Below the pieces are notes generated by a model that did no database searches, had not been told where the DNA came from, and saw nothing but the letters and a program-made list of their open reading frames with translations. A stretch of DNA of 64,000 nucleotides from Microscillaceae bacterium (GTDB lineage: Bacteria; Bacteroidota; Bacteroidia; Cytophagales; Microscillaceae): contig JANWZA010000002.1 in NCBI GenBank assembly GCA_025054775.1, positions 60,938 through 124,937 of the forward strand, in the 5' to 3' direction. The number at the start of each line of letters is the position of its first letter. The first letter of the stretch is position 1. Shown in pieces: positions 19,356-28,708 of this stretch. Both the position numbers and the translations under genes were made by a program.

Positions 19356-21941
19356 TCACTCCATCAATATAAATAAGCGTTTTAGGTTATCATCTTTTTC
19401 GGTTTCTTTCATTTTTTGGCGAATTTCTTTTGCTCCTGGTATGTGTTTTAAGTTCCCTAAGGCTTGATAAGCGGCAAACCTTGCCCAGTCAGGTTCGTTA
19501 GAGCTTAAACCTATGTTTTCAAAAAATTTTACTCCTTTCTGTTGGTTCTCAGCAGAACTTTCTGCCAAATATTGCCCAAAAAGCTGCAATAAACGGAAGC
19601 GAGCCATACCTGACGCACTTTTGCTACGCATAACAAACCAATCGTATTTGGTATTGTCTTTTTGCTTCACGTAGTACTCTGCTAAGGCTGTAAGAATAGC
19701 ACTGGATTGCGATTTTTCAAACATAGCTACTTTTTGGGCTATGTCAGGGGCGTTGCTATTCAAATAAAGCCCCAAGGAAGTACCGATTACCAAATTAGAA
19801 TTAGCTTTTAAGCCTTCGGTAAGCAATTCGAGGTATTGGTTCGGATTATCAGACGCAAGGAGTTTTATCGCTTCGGCTCTTACGCTGGTTTTGGTATCAT
19901 TTTTGGCTATTTGCAAAATTTTAGCTTTAATAGCTTGGTTAGATTGATGCAAAGCCAAATCTGCTATTTTGCCCAAAGCTAATAAGCGAATGTTCCAAAA
20001 GCTATCTGAGAGGGCATCTAATAGGATTTTCTCGTGGTTAGCGGTAGCTTTGTCTAAATATTTATTAAAAACTTCAAAACGGGCTAGGTAATTATCAGGG
20101 TAATTATAGTACTGGAATTCGTACTCTTGTGGAGTTTTAGGGTGGGTTACTTCGGCTAAAAGCATCTGCTCTTCGTCAAAGAGCACTAAATCAGGTTGTT
20201 TTTCTACTGCAAATTCAAAAGTTTGTTTAGTTTTGGTTATAGTAATGGGGTAGATTTGCTTTTTGCCGTTTGTCCAAATAGCTATTTGGATAGGTAATTT
20301 GAATACGGTTGTATAAAGTGTATCTTGCGTTTGGACAACGTTGAGGGTGAGTTTGCCGTTGTTATACTTGTGTTCTACTAAGAGTTTGGGGTGTCCTGCA
20401 GAGAAAAACCATTGATTAAAAAACCAATTCAAATCCTCACCTGTAATTTCCTCAAAGCAAAGCCTTAATTGGTGTGCCTCTACAGCTTGGAATTTGTGCC
20501 TTGTAAGAAAGAGATTGAGACTTGCCCAGAAGGCCTCGTCGCCTACATATCTACGGAGCATATTCAAAACTCGCCCACCCTTGTTGTAAGAATGGGCATC
20601 AAAAGTATCTTCACGGTCTTTATAGTGGAATCGGATAAGTGGCTCTTGCTTGCTTGCTGCCTCTTGTAGGTAGCCGTCGAGTTCTTTTTGGTGTTGATAA
20701 TCGGCCTCTTGTTTACCGTATTTGTACTCTGCCCAAAGGTATTCTGAATAATTAGCAAAGGCTTCATTAAGTGGTAAATTTGCCCAGGACTCGCAGGTGG
20801 TTAGGTCTCCAAACCATTGGTGAAACAACTCGTGGGCGATAATGAAATCCCAATTATTGTCTGCCAAATCTTTATCTTCCATTTGCAAGGCTTCCATGAA
20901 AAGAGAGGCTGTGGTGTTTTCCATCGCTCCTGAGACATAATCTCGCACTACTACTTGGGCATATTTACTCCAAGGATAGGGATAGTTAAGTTTTTGGCTA
21001 AAAAATTCAATCATTTCAGGAGTATTCCCGAATATTTTTTTGGCATAGGGTTCGTATTCAGGCTCTACCCAGTAGGAAAGTTCTATATTTCGCCATTTAT
21101 CTTTAACGACGGCGAAATTTCCTATTGCCATCATAAAGAGGTATGGAGCGTGAGGCAAGTCCATTTTCCAGTAATCGGTGCGTGTGCCGTCAGGGTTTTC
21201 TTTGCTGGAAATGAGCAAACCATTGGAGAGAGTTTTGTATTTTTTATCTACTGTAATGTAGATTTCTTGGGTAGTTTTTTCGTTAGGCGAATCAATAGTA
21301 GGAAACCAACAAGAACTTGCTTCGGTTTCTCCTTGTGTCCAAATTTGGGTAGGTTTGTTAGGTTCTTTGCCGTCAGGGTTGATAAAATACAAACCTTTGT
21401 CTGAAGTAATTGCTGCACTTCCGCCTTTGGGCAATTCGTCAGGTTTGGCTGTGTATTTGATTTCAATTGTAAAAGACTGTTCACGGGTAAAAGTTTTGCC
21501 TAAATCTATGGTAATTTGTTTGCCGTCATATTGGTAGGATAAATTTTGCTTGTTCATCATAACATGGTGGATATCAAAGCCTTTGGCATCAAGCACAAGG
21601 GTATTTTGTGGATAAAAATAAGGTTTGAGTGTAAGCGTAGCTGTGCCGTAGAGGTAGCGTTTTGCCCAGTCAAAACTTACTTCTAATTTGGTATGCAAGA
21701 GGTCGTGTTTTTTGGTGCGCTCAGGTTGGTAAGGAAATTTTTTGCTAGAAGGCTCTTTGGGAGTAACAACAAATTCGGGCAAAGTATCATTTTGGATATT
21801 ATCCTCTTTCGTTATCTCCTCTATGATTTTTTCAAATTCCTCTGCATTGGCTTTATCTTTTTTTTGCGAAGTTTTGCAAGTGGTCAAACTAAATGCAATT
21901 AGTAAGGAAAGGAATATGAAGCGAAACGTGGGAATATTCAT
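19356..21941 (-). CDS. M1-family zinc aminopeptidase, lipoprotein
   Basis: An 861-aa exported metallopeptidase. The signal peptide ends in a lipobox (SLTTC, Cys22), so it is probably anchored to a membrane facing the periplasm. An M1 N-terminal beta domain leads to the exopeptidase motif GAMEN (about 338-342) and the zinc site HELFH (370-374) with the third ligand Glu in LPLNEAFANY, all in normal order. The C-terminal helical region (from about 640) is HEAT-like. It likely trims peptides for nutrition. A clear promoter lies upstream; the GT9 gene follows 25 bp downstream and may be read through. Confidence 0.93.
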   Translation of the reverse strand: MNIPTFRFIFLSLLIAFSLTTCKTSQKKDKANAEEFEKIIEEITKEDNIQNDTLPEFVVTPKEPSSKKFPYQPERTKKHDLLHTKLEVSFDWAKRYLYGTATLTLKPYFYPQNTLVLDAKGFDIHHVMMNKQNLSYQYDGKQITIDLGKTFTREQSFTIEIKYTAKPDELPKGGSAAITSDKGLYFINPDGKEPNKPTQIWTQGETEASSCWFPTIDSPNEKTTQEIYITVDKKYKTLSNGLLISSKENPDGTRTDYWKMDLPHAPYLFMMAIGNFAVVKDKWRNIELSYWVEPEYEPYAKKIFGNTPEMIEFFSQKLNYPYPWSKYAQVVVRDYVSGAMENTTASLFMEALQMEDKDLADNNWDFIIAHELFHQWFGDLTTCESWANLPLNEAFANYSEYLWAEYKYGKQEADYQHQKELDGYLQEAASKQEPLIRFHYKDREDTFDAHSYNKGGRVLNMLRRYVGDEAFWASLNLFLTRHKFQAVEAHQLRLCFEEITGEDLNWFFNQWFFSAGHPKLLVEHKYNNGKLTLNVVQTQDTLYTTVFKLPIQIAIWTNGKKQIYPITITKTKQTFEFAVEKQPDLVLFDEEQMLLAEVTHPKTPQEYEFQYYNYPDNYLARFEVFNKYLDKATANHEKILLDALSDSFWNIRLLALGKIADLALHQSNQAIKAKILQIAKNDTKTSVRAEAIKLLASDNPNQYLELLTEGLKANSNLVIGTSLGLYLNSNAPDIAQKVAMFEKSQSSAILTALAEYYVKQKDNTKYDWFVMRSKSASGMARFRLLQLFGQYLAESSAENQQKGVKFFENIGLSSNEPDWARFAAYQALGNLKHIPGAKEIRQKMKETEKDDNLKRLFILME

Positions 21942-21984
21942 AAAATTGTGTAATTGTGAAAAGTGTTTTAATTTAAGTTACGTG

Positions 21985-22013
21985 CAAAATTAGAAAAAAT
22001 ATCTTATTTTCAA
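21985..22013 (-). promoter_or_regulatory. Promoter of the M1 aminopeptidase gene
   Basis: On the minus strand TTG (22013-22011), an 18-bp spacer, then TAATTTTG (21992-21985) followed by C. It fits the Bacteroidota -33/-7 pattern and lies 44 bp before the start codon. Confidence 0.65.
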
Positions 22014-22069
22014 TAGGTTCAAAGTTTGCAATGATGAAAGAAGGTGCTTAAAGAAAGATTTTTCAAGAG

Positions 22070-23320
22070 CTAGAACTGAATTTCTAATTGGTGCAGGTTC
22101 ATGGTGTAGTTGTATCGTACCTTGAATTGATTTACCTCGCAAATCTTTTTGATAATAGAAAGCCCTAGGCCCAAAGAGTTAGAACTTGGGTTATTTTTCT
22201 GAAAACGCTCAAAGAGTTTGTCAGGTTCAACGGTGAGTGGAAGTCCTGTATTGGTAATTAAGAAGTGTGTACGGTTTAGTTCTATATGAATTTTGCCATT
22301 TTCAATATTATGGTTAATAGCGTTTTTTAATAAATTACTGATTAGGATGTCAGCAATAGTAGGGTCTATTTGCAAAAAAACTTGCTCTTTGAGGTCAGCT
22401 TGTAGTTCTATGGCTTTGAGTTCAATCAATTCTTTGAAGTTGTAGAGATTATTTTCTAACAAGGCTCTGAAATCTACGGCGGTAATGTTGCTAAATTCTT
22501 GGTTCTCAATTTTAGTAATAAGTGCTAGGGTTCGGCTCAATTTGCTTAATTTATCGGCACTTTGGTATGCTGCATTGATGGCTCGCACTTGCTCTTCACA
22601 AAGGTTATCGCTGTCTAGTAAAATCTCTAATTTATTTTTGATAATTGCCAAGGGGGTTTGTATTTCGTGAGAGGCATTTTCGGTAAATTCTTTTAGGTTT
22701 TTGTAGTCGTGCCGCATTTTATCGGTCATTCTACTTAATAAGTGATTAAGTTCGGCGAATTCTTTAATTCGTGTGGGCTGAAAAGAGGGCGATTGTGAAT
22801 TTTTGAGGTTAAAGTTTTTAATTTCTTGTAGAGTATGGTGAAAAGGCTTCCAAAAGGAGCGAGCAATGAAGTAATTAAATACAATCATGAGTAATAAGAG
22901 TGTTAAAAATAGGTATAAGATAGACTGCACGACGGCTTCTAATTTGGCTTCATCGCCTTCTAAGGATTTATACATCGTAATTCTATACACTTTACCTTCT
23001 ACTTCACGCTCAATAATTTTTTTGCGTGTAGGCATATTCATAGCTGCAATGTGTGGGTGGGTAATGGTAGTGTCGCGGGTGTAGTCAGGTGTATTAGTTT
23101 TTTGGGGAATAAGTATGGCTTTGCATCGTCCTCGGTGAATAGCGGTGGTATCGTTTTTAGCTAATTTTTCTAGTACAAATCGCTCCTTTCGTTCAAAAAA
23201 GCGGTTAATGTCCTCGTTAATGAGGCTTATAAAAGTAAAATAAGTTATCACGCCGCCTATGCTAAATACGGCAAAGGTAAGCAGGATATTGTAGAGCGTT
23301 ATACGTGTTAAAAATTTCAT
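22070..23320 (-). CDS. Sensor histidine kinase (orphan)
   Basis: A 416-aa membrane kinase. TM1 lies at about residues 5-28, then a periplasmic sensor of about 100 residues with two Arg/Lys-rich patches, then TM2 (about 135-155). The HisKA dimerisation box is FTENASHEIQTPLAIIKNKL with the phospho-acceptor His, followed by an HATPase with N-box NLLKNAINHNIENG and G-box LGLGLSIIKKICE. The ATG at 23320 is preferred over an upstream TTG. Two-component pairs normally have an adjacent response-regulator gene; here the neighbours are rel and an aminopeptidase gene, so the partner is elsewhere. Confidence 0.9.
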   Translation of the reverse strand: MKFLTRITLYNILLTFAVFSIGGVITYFTFISLINEDINRFFERKERFVLEKLAKNDTTAIHRGRCKAILIPQKTNTPDYTRDTTITHPHIAAMNMPTRKKIIEREVEGKVYRITMYKSLEGDEAKLEAVVQSILYLFLTLLLLMIVFNYFIARSFWKPFHHTLQEIKNFNLKNSQSPSFQPTRIKEFAELNHLLSRMTDKMRHDYKNLKEFTENASHEIQTPLAIIKNKLEILLDSDNLCEEQVRAINAAYQSADKLSKLSRTLALITKIENQEFSNITAVDFRALLENNLYNFKELIELKAIELQADLKEQVFLQIDPTIADILISNLLKNAINHNIENGKIHIELNRTHFLITNTGLPLTVEPDKLFERFQKNNPSSNSLGLGLSIIKKICEVNQFKVRYNYTMNLHQLEIQF

Positions 23321-23373
23321 TCCAGCCAACGAAGTTAGTTTTTCGCAAATATATGTCTTTTTATTGGTTAATT

Positions 23374-25728
23374 TTATACGTCTTCTTTTTCTACCTGTAC
23401 AATTCCCTCTATTTCTTTTATTTTATTGATAAGATTTTCCAAGTGAGCATTATCGTGGATAAGTAATTTGATATTACCTTGAAAAATGCCTCCATTTGTG
23501 GAAGAGATGCTAAGGTTAGTAATATTTACCTTCAAATCATCACTTATGACTTTGGAAACATCCCGTACTAATCCCATGCGGTCTGAGCCGATAATTTTAA
23601 GAGCAACTTCAAAAAGCAATTCTTTTTGAGAACGCCATATTGCTTTAATGATACGATAGCCATACTTGGACATCAATTCTACTGAATTCTTACAATCAGT
23701 ACGATGGATTTTAATGCCCTCACCGGTGGTAATGAAGCCAAATACATCATCTCCTGGAATAGGATTGCAACACTTTGCTAGGGAATATGCTAAGGGCATT
23801 TTTTCATCACCGATAATGATTTCATCTATTTTAGGGGTAAGAGTAGTAGATTTGCTCTCTTTCTCGTCAGCTTTTTTGGTTATTGCAGGAAGGAGAATAG
23901 GTTTGCCCTGCTCGTTGAAATGCTGTTTGTACCAAGCAATAAACTTATTAAGTTGTGAGTTGTTGATGTAATCTTTTCCTATATCGTAGAATACATCGGA
24001 GAGGTTTTTATAGTTAAAGAAGTTTCGTAGTTGTGTATTGATTTCGTTATTAAAATCAAGGCGGGCATTTTTATATTTTTGGATTAAAATTTCTTTTCCT
24101 TTGGTAATGATGTTGTTTTTCTCATTGCGTAGGTATTCTTTAATACGTGATTTGGCCTTGGAGGTTTTTACATAGCGCAGCCAGTCGGCATTAGGTTTTT
24201 GTTTGCGTGAAGTAATAATTTCTACTTGGTCTCCGTGTTTGAGTACATAATCCAAAGGAACTAAATTGCCATTAACTTTTACGCTAAGGCAGCTCATACC
24301 AATGTCAGTGTGGATTTCAAAGGCAAAATCTAATCCTGTGGAACCTTGAGGCATGATTTTAAGGTCGCCTTTGGGTGTAAAGACAAATACTTCGTCTTTG
24401 TAGAGATTAGAGCGAAAATCGTCTAAAAATTCAAGGGCGGAGAGGCTTTGATTATTTTCGCGCAGTTCACGGATTTTATTTATCCATTCATCTAGCCCTG
24501 ACTCTTGTGTATAGGTACCTGATTTAGGTGTTTTACCTTGTTCTTTATATTTCCAGTGAGCGGCATATCCTTTTTCGGCAATGTCGTCCATTCTACGGGT
24601 ACGGATTTGCACCTCTACCCATTTACCTTCAGGCCCCATTACAGTAGCATGTAAGGACTCATAGCCATTAGCCCGTGGGTTGCTTATCCAGTCGCGCATG
24701 CGGCTGGGATTAGGCTTGTAGAAATCGGTAACAATAGAAAAGATGCGCCAGCAATATTCTTTTTCTTTTTCGGGGGGGCTATTTTCAATAATGATGCGAA
24801 TAGCAAATAAATCATATATACCATCTACATCTACTTTTTGGGCAAGCATTTTATTGTAGATAGAATGAATAGACTTGGGTCTGCCGAAAATTTTTACGTC
24901 GTATCCTTCTTTGGTAATAGCTTCTTTGAGTGGGGCGATAAAATCATTGATATAACGGGTACGTTGGGCTTTGGTACGTTCTAATTTGCGGGCAATATCT
25001 TTATAAACTTCGGGCTTTTGATGTTTAAGGTAAAGGTCTTCTAATTCGGATTTGATGTTGTAAAGCCCTAAGCGGTGAGCAATAGGGACGTAGATGTAAA
25101 TAGTTTCAGAAATAATTTTGAGTTGTTTGTGGCGTTGCATACTTTCTAATGTACGCATGTTGTGTAAGCGGTCAGCTAATTTTATCATAATCACGCGCAC
25201 ATCTTCGGAAAGGGCTAATACCATTTTACGGTAATTTTCAGCCTGCTCGGACACGCTGTCGCTTAATTCAATATTTTTGTTAGAGGTTTTTATTTTGGTA
25301 AGTCCATCAATAATACGGGCTATTTTCGGTCCGAATTCTTTTTCAATTGTTTCTAAGGTAATTTCAGAGTCCTCTACTACATCGTGCAAGAGGGCGGCCA
25401 CCACGGCAGTAGGTCCTAACCCAATTTCATCTACTACAATTTGGGCTACGGCAATAGGATGATAGATGTAAGGCTCGCCGCTCTTGCGGCGGTCTTTTTT
25501 ATGAGCCTCTACTGCCATCTTGAAGGCTTTTTTTACTAATTTATCATCGCCTTCTTTGAATAAAGGACGTACTGATTTGAGTAAGTTCCTATATCGCCGC
25601 ATAATTTCTTTTCGTTCGGCTTCAAGGTCTATCGCTTGGTTTGTAGTAGTTTCAGCAGGAACTGGGGTTAGGGTGTCTTGTGGTACGATTTCGCTAGAGG
25701 TCTGTTGATTGAGCGGTTCCATATCCAT
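23374..25728 (-). CDS. Bifunctional (p)ppGpp synthetase/hydrolase, RelA/SpoT family
   Basis: Controls the stringent alarmone. The 784-aa protein has the long-RSH layout: an HD hydrolase domain with an intact HDVVED motif (VAALLHDVVEDSEIT) and ADRLHNMRT, the synthetase domain (GRPKSIHSIYNKM, YDLFAIRIII, NPRANGYESLHATVMG), a TGS domain (VFTPKGDLKIMPQGSTGLDFAF), a central helical region with CCNPIPGDDVFGF, and a C-terminal ACT domain. Both catalytic halves look complete. The reading frame extends upstream through a hydrophobic stretch starting from TTG, but the ATG at 25728 (MDMEPLNQ) is the credible start. Confidence 0.94.
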   Translation of the reverse strand: MDMEPLNQQTSSEIVPQDTLTPVPAETTTNQAIDLEAERKEIMRRYRNLLKSVRPLFKEGDDKLVKKAFKMAVEAHKKDRRKSGEPYIYHPIAVAQIVVDEIGLGPTAVVAALLHDVVEDSEITLETIEKEFGPKIARIIDGLTKIKTSNKNIELSDSVSEQAENYRKMVLALSEDVRVIMIKLADRLHNMRTLESMQRHKQLKIISETIYIYVPIAHRLGLYNIKSELEDLYLKHQKPEVYKDIARKLERTKAQRTRYINDFIAPLKEAITKEGYDVKIFGRPKSIHSIYNKMLAQKVDVDGIYDLFAIRIIIENSPPEKEKEYCWRIFSIVTDFYKPNPSRMRDWISNPRANGYESLHATVMGPEGKWVEVQIRTRRMDDIAEKGYAAHWKYKEQGKTPKSGTYTQESGLDEWINKIRELRENNQSLSALEFLDDFRSNLYKDEVFVFTPKGDLKIMPQGSTGLDFAFEIHTDIGMSCLSVKVNGNLVPLDYVLKHGDQVEIITSRKQKPNADWLRYVKTSKAKSRIKEYLRNEKNNIITKGKEILIQKYKNARLDFNNEINTQLRNFFNYKNLSDVFYDIGKDYINNSQLNKFIAWYKQHFNEQGKPILLPAITKKADEKESKSTTLTPKIDEIIIGDEKMPLAYSLAKCCNPIPGDDVFGFITTGEGIKIHRTDCKNSVELMSKYGYRIIKAIWRSQKELLFEVALKIIGSDRMGLVRDVSKVISDDLKVNITNLSISSTNGGIFQGNIKLLIHDNAHLENLINKIKEIEGIVQVEKEDV

Positions 25729-25820
25729 TTGAGCGATAGGTAAACATACAAAGATACAAAAAATACAAGAGAAACACAAAATATTAGCTTGCAAAAAATA
25801 GAAACATATTAAAGTTTGTG

Positions 25821-25828
25821 TACTTTTG
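25821..25828 (+). promoter_or_regulatory. -7 promoter element of rfbB
   Basis: TACTTTTG followed by C, 42 bp before the rfbB ATG; no matching -33 element at the usual spacing. The divergent rel gene shares this 142-bp intergenic region. Confidence 0.45.
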
Positions 25829-25870
25829 CTCAATAATTTTTAATCTAAGTTTATAGTTTGATTTCGGAAT

Positions 25871-26929
25871 ATGCCTAAAAAAATTCTTATTACGGGAGGA
25901 GCGGGTTTTATTGGCTCTCACGTGGTGCGTTTGTTTGTAAACCAATATCCTGATTATCAAATCTTTAATCTTGACGCCTTAACTTATGCAGGTAATTTAG
26001 CTAATGTAGCCGATGTGGCTGACAAGCCTAATTATACCTTTTTGAAAGCCGATATTACTGACACAGAGCATATTTATGCCCTTTTTGCTGAATATCAGTT
26101 TGAAGCGGTAATTCATTTAGCTGCTGAATCTCACGTGGATAGGTCTATTACTAATCCCTTAGCCTTTGTCTATACTAATATAATTGGTACGGTCAATTTA
26201 TTGAATGCAGCTAAAAATACTTGGAAAGATATATCCAATAGGAATCACCGCTTTTATCACATTTCTACTGACGAGGTGTATGGTTCATTAGAACACGGAG
26301 GTTATTTTACTGAAACCACTCCCTATGACCCCAAGTCTCCTTATTCGGCTTCTAAAGCAAGTTCTGACCATTTTGTGAGGGCTTATCACAATACCTACAA
26401 GTTACCTGTTGTAATTTCTAACTGCTCTAATAACTACGGCCCTAATCAATTTCCTGAAAAACTTATCCCTCTGATAATCAATAATATTCAACAGAAAAAA
26501 CCTTTACCCGTTTATGGTAAAGGGGAGAACGTGAGAGACTGGCTCTATGTAATTGACCATGCAAGGGCAATTGACATAGTATTTCATAAGGGCAAAAATG
26601 GTGAAACTTACAACATAGGAGGCTTTAACGAATGGAAAAATATTGATTTGGTACGATTGATTTGCAAAATTATGGATAAAAAACTAGGCAACCCTGAGGG
26701 CACTTCTGAACAACTGATTACCTTTGTAACCGATAGAGCAGGACACGATCTCCGCTATGCTATTGATGCTTCTAAAATAAAAAGTGAACTCGGTTGGCAA
26801 CCTTCGGTAACTTTTGAGGAGGGCTTAGAAAGAACCATAGACTGGTATTTAGAAAACAAAGCATGGCTTGAGAGTGTAACCTCAGGTAGTTACCAAAAAT
26901 ATTATGAAGAGATGTATAGCCAAAGATAG
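25871..26929 (+). CDS. rfbB: dTDP-glucose 4,6-dehydratase
   Basis: Second step of dTDP-L-rhamnose synthesis, forming dTDP-4-keto-6-deoxyglucose with bound NAD. The 352-aa extended SDR shows GGAGFIGSH (residues 9-17), NLDALTYAGNL, the catalytic Thr-Asp-Glu at 133-135 in HISTDEVYG, and Tyr158/Lys162 in YSASK, followed by NCSNNYGPNQFPEKLIPL and GENVRDWLYV. These are the RmlB-type signatures and differ from those of the UXS enzyme. The other rml genes are not in the window. Confidence 0.94.
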   Translation: MPKKILITGGAGFIGSHVVRLFVNQYPDYQIFNLDALTYAGNLANVADVADKPNYTFLKADITDTEHIYALFAEYQFEAVIHLAAESHVDRSITNPLAFVYTNIIGTVNLLNAAKNTWKDISNRNHRFYHISTDEVYGSLEHGGYFTETTPYDPKSPYSASKASSDHFVRAYHNTYKLPVVISNCSNNYGPNQFPEKLIPLIINNIQQKKPLPVYGKGENVRDWLYVIDHARAIDIVFHKGKNGETYNIGGFNEWKNIDLVRLICKIMDKKLGNPEGTSEQLITFVTDRAGHDLRYAIDASKIKSELGWQPSVTFEEGLERTIDWYLENKAWLESVTSGSYQKYYEEMYSQR

Positions 26930-27432
26930 CCGCTTGTGAGTAAAAGATTAAAAGCCGTATTTGGTAAGTTAAATACGTGGTTTGGTAAATTTGAGTAAGA
27001 GTATAAGACCCATAACTACAGGTATGAATAAAAAAAGTGTAAAATTTACGTTTTCGCGGATTTGTTTCAAATACAGATATGAATTTTGTTAAATTTGTGG
27101 TAATTTTAACCGATTTTTTTAGCAAATATGATTGTTGTAAACATGTTTTAACAACTATTTAATACCTATAATACTTGTATTTGTTTTTTGGGAGTGTAGA
27201 GGGTAAGTAAGCTCTTTTTTGCAAATTTAGTACGTTTGTTATATTGTTTTTATGCTTCTTATAGATTTCAAAAAATGTAAGTTCTTTTTCTAAAAATTTT
27301 TTTGTTTTTATGTGTTTTTTATATATTTTCTGTATAAACAAAAATAAAGATAATAAATACTGAAAACACGTAGGTATCTTTGCATTCAATTCGATGTTTT
27401 TATTATTTTCTCACTCTAAAAAGTTGTAAACT
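26930..27432. other. AT-rich non-coding region
   Basis: About 500 bp without a credible gene. Minus-strand ORFs here are low-complexity Lys/Phe/Tyr strings typical of AT-rich non-coding DNA. An imperfect palindrome (GTTGTAAACAT / GTTTTAACAAC) lies at 27134-27155. TATCTTTG at 27375-27382 looks like the -7 element of the pseudogene that follows. Confidence 0.4.
27375..27382 (+). promoter_or_regulatory. -7 promoter element before a small pseudogene
   Basis: TATCTTTG followed by C, about 50 bp before the degraded start codon of the pseudogene at 27433. Confidence 0.35.
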
Positions 27433-27731
27433 ATAAAAAAGTACATTTCTTTTTTCATTTTCTTAACATTTATTTTTGCAATAGTGCTTTTAATTGCTTT
27501 CAAGCTTTCAAAGGCGGGGTTTGTATTAAGGTGAAAAATGATACGGGGGCAGGTGTTACCTTACATACAGGTAGAGCCATCCTATCTCTTAACAACGGCG
27601 TGTAAAGAGAATTTTGCTTGGAAGAGGGTAGCAAATTATACTTTGCAGAAAAGGGACTAAAAGGCAAGGGAATGGTAGAGTTTACCTCCAAAATGAATGG
27701 CAAAACTATCAAATTATCTGATTACAAGTAG
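27433..27731 (+). pseudogene. Decayed gene for a small secreted protein
   Basis: The first frame gives ATA-Lys-Lys-Tyr followed by a classic hydrophobic signal sequence (FFIFLTFIFAIVLLIAF) ending near SKAG; the start appears to have changed from ATG to ATA. After a G-run near 27520 the frame shifts, and the mature region reads VKNDTGAGVTLHTGRAILSL, NNGV, a TAA stop (27601-27603), then CLEEGSKLYFAEKGLKGKG and MVEFTSKMNGKTIKLSDYK before a natural TAG. The result would be a protein of about 95 aa with a compact beta-rich mature part. The family is not recognised. Three independent lesions argue for a pseudogene. Confidence 0.6.
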
Positions 27732-27795
27732 ACTTCAATAATCAACACTTTGCAGTTGTGTTATAAAAAAAGTAATGTTACAACTTTATACATAT

Positions 27796-27833
27796 AAAAA
27801 AGCCTCTTGGGCAATTGCAAAAGAGGTTTTTTA
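27796..27833 (+). terminator. Intrinsic terminator
   Basis: AAAAAGCCTCTT, a 12-nt loop, then AAGAGG followed by T6: the stem CCTCTT/AAGAGG (27803-27808 with 27821-27826) is extended by A/T pairs. It follows the small pseudogene and probably once terminated it. Confidence 0.7.
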
Positions 27834-27941
27834 TTTTTTTACTTGTTTTTCAAGCAAAAAAAACTAAATACAAGGTAGTTTTGTTTTCGAAAAAAATAAC
27901 AACAGAAAGTCCCGATTTAAGTTATTTTTTTATATCCTACT

Positions 27942-28700
27942 ATGAAGAGCAATGCCTTTTTAGCTCCACAGAAAGAAAAAGAGTGGTTTAGAGATTGGTT
28001 CAACTCGCCTTATTATCATATCCTCTATCAGAATCGTAACGAGCAGGAAGCCGAACTGTTTATTCGTAACCTTATTCAACGGCTTCATTTTCAGCCTGAA
28101 TATAAAATTTTAGACTTGGCTTGCGGCAAGGGCAGGCATGCAATTATGCTCAATAAATGCGGCTTTGATGTAACAGGACTTGACCTCGCACCTGAAAACA
28201 TTGCTTTTGCTAAACAATACGAAAATGAAAGATTACACTTTGCCATAGCTGACATGCGGCAAGTATATCGTGAAAATTATTTTGATATTGTACTTAATCT
28301 TTTTACAAGTTTCGGTTACTTTGACCAAGAGGCAGACCACCTAAAAAGCTTGCAAGCTATTTACCTTATGCTTAAAGCCAACGGCAAACTTATATTAGAT
28401 TTTATGAACGTGAGCAAAGTACTCAATACGCTCAAAGCTTATGAAATTAAAATCATTAACGGCATTCATTTTCATATCTACAAAAAAATAGAACAGGGCT
28501 ATATTATCAAAGATATTCAATTTGAACATCAAGAGCAAGAGTTCTTTTTTCAAGAAAAAGTAAGGTTGATAGATTACCACGCTTTTTTAGAATATTTTAA
28601 GGCTGTGGGCTTCCAAGTATTGCATACATGGGGTAGCTATCATTTGGATAACTTCCATGCTCAAACCTCTGATAGATTGATTTGGGTAGTACAAAAATAA
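27942..28700 (+). CDS. Class I SAM-dependent methyltransferase
   Basis: A 252-aa cytoplasmic methyltransferase. Motif I is ILDLACGKGRHAIML (about residues 49-63), followed by GFDVTGLDLAPENI and the post-I acidic strand, then the motif IV region FDIVLNLFTSFGYF. The N-terminus (KEWFRDWFNSPYYHILYQNR) is typical of a Bacteroidota subgroup of small-molecule methyltransferases. The substrate cannot be deduced. It is a single gene, convergent with purM, with 8 bp between the stop codons. Confidence 0.85.
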   Translation: MKSNAFLAPQKEKEWFRDWFNSPYYHILYQNRNEQEAELFIRNLIQRLHFQPEYKILDLACGKGRHAIMLNKCGFDVTGLDLAPENIAFAKQYENERLHFAIADMRQVYRENYFDIVLNLFTSFGYFDQEADHLKSLQAIYLMLKANGKLILDFMNVSKVLNTLKAYEIKIINGIHFHIYKKIEQGYIIKDIQFEHQEQEFFFQEKVRLIDYHAFLEYFKAVGFQVLHTWGSYHLDNFHAQTSDRLIWVVQK

Positions 28701-28708
28701 CTACCTAA

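Noticed and set aside
26772..27389. Two minus-strand ORFs of 117 and 76 aa
   Set aside because: The first overlaps the 3' end of rfbB; the second is a Lys/Phe/Tyr-rich string of the kind found by chance in AT-rich DNA.
27500..27712. A 70-aa minus-strand ORF
   Set aside because: It is the reverse of the small secreted-protein pseudogene, whose plus-strand frames encode a signal peptide and coherent mature sequence.
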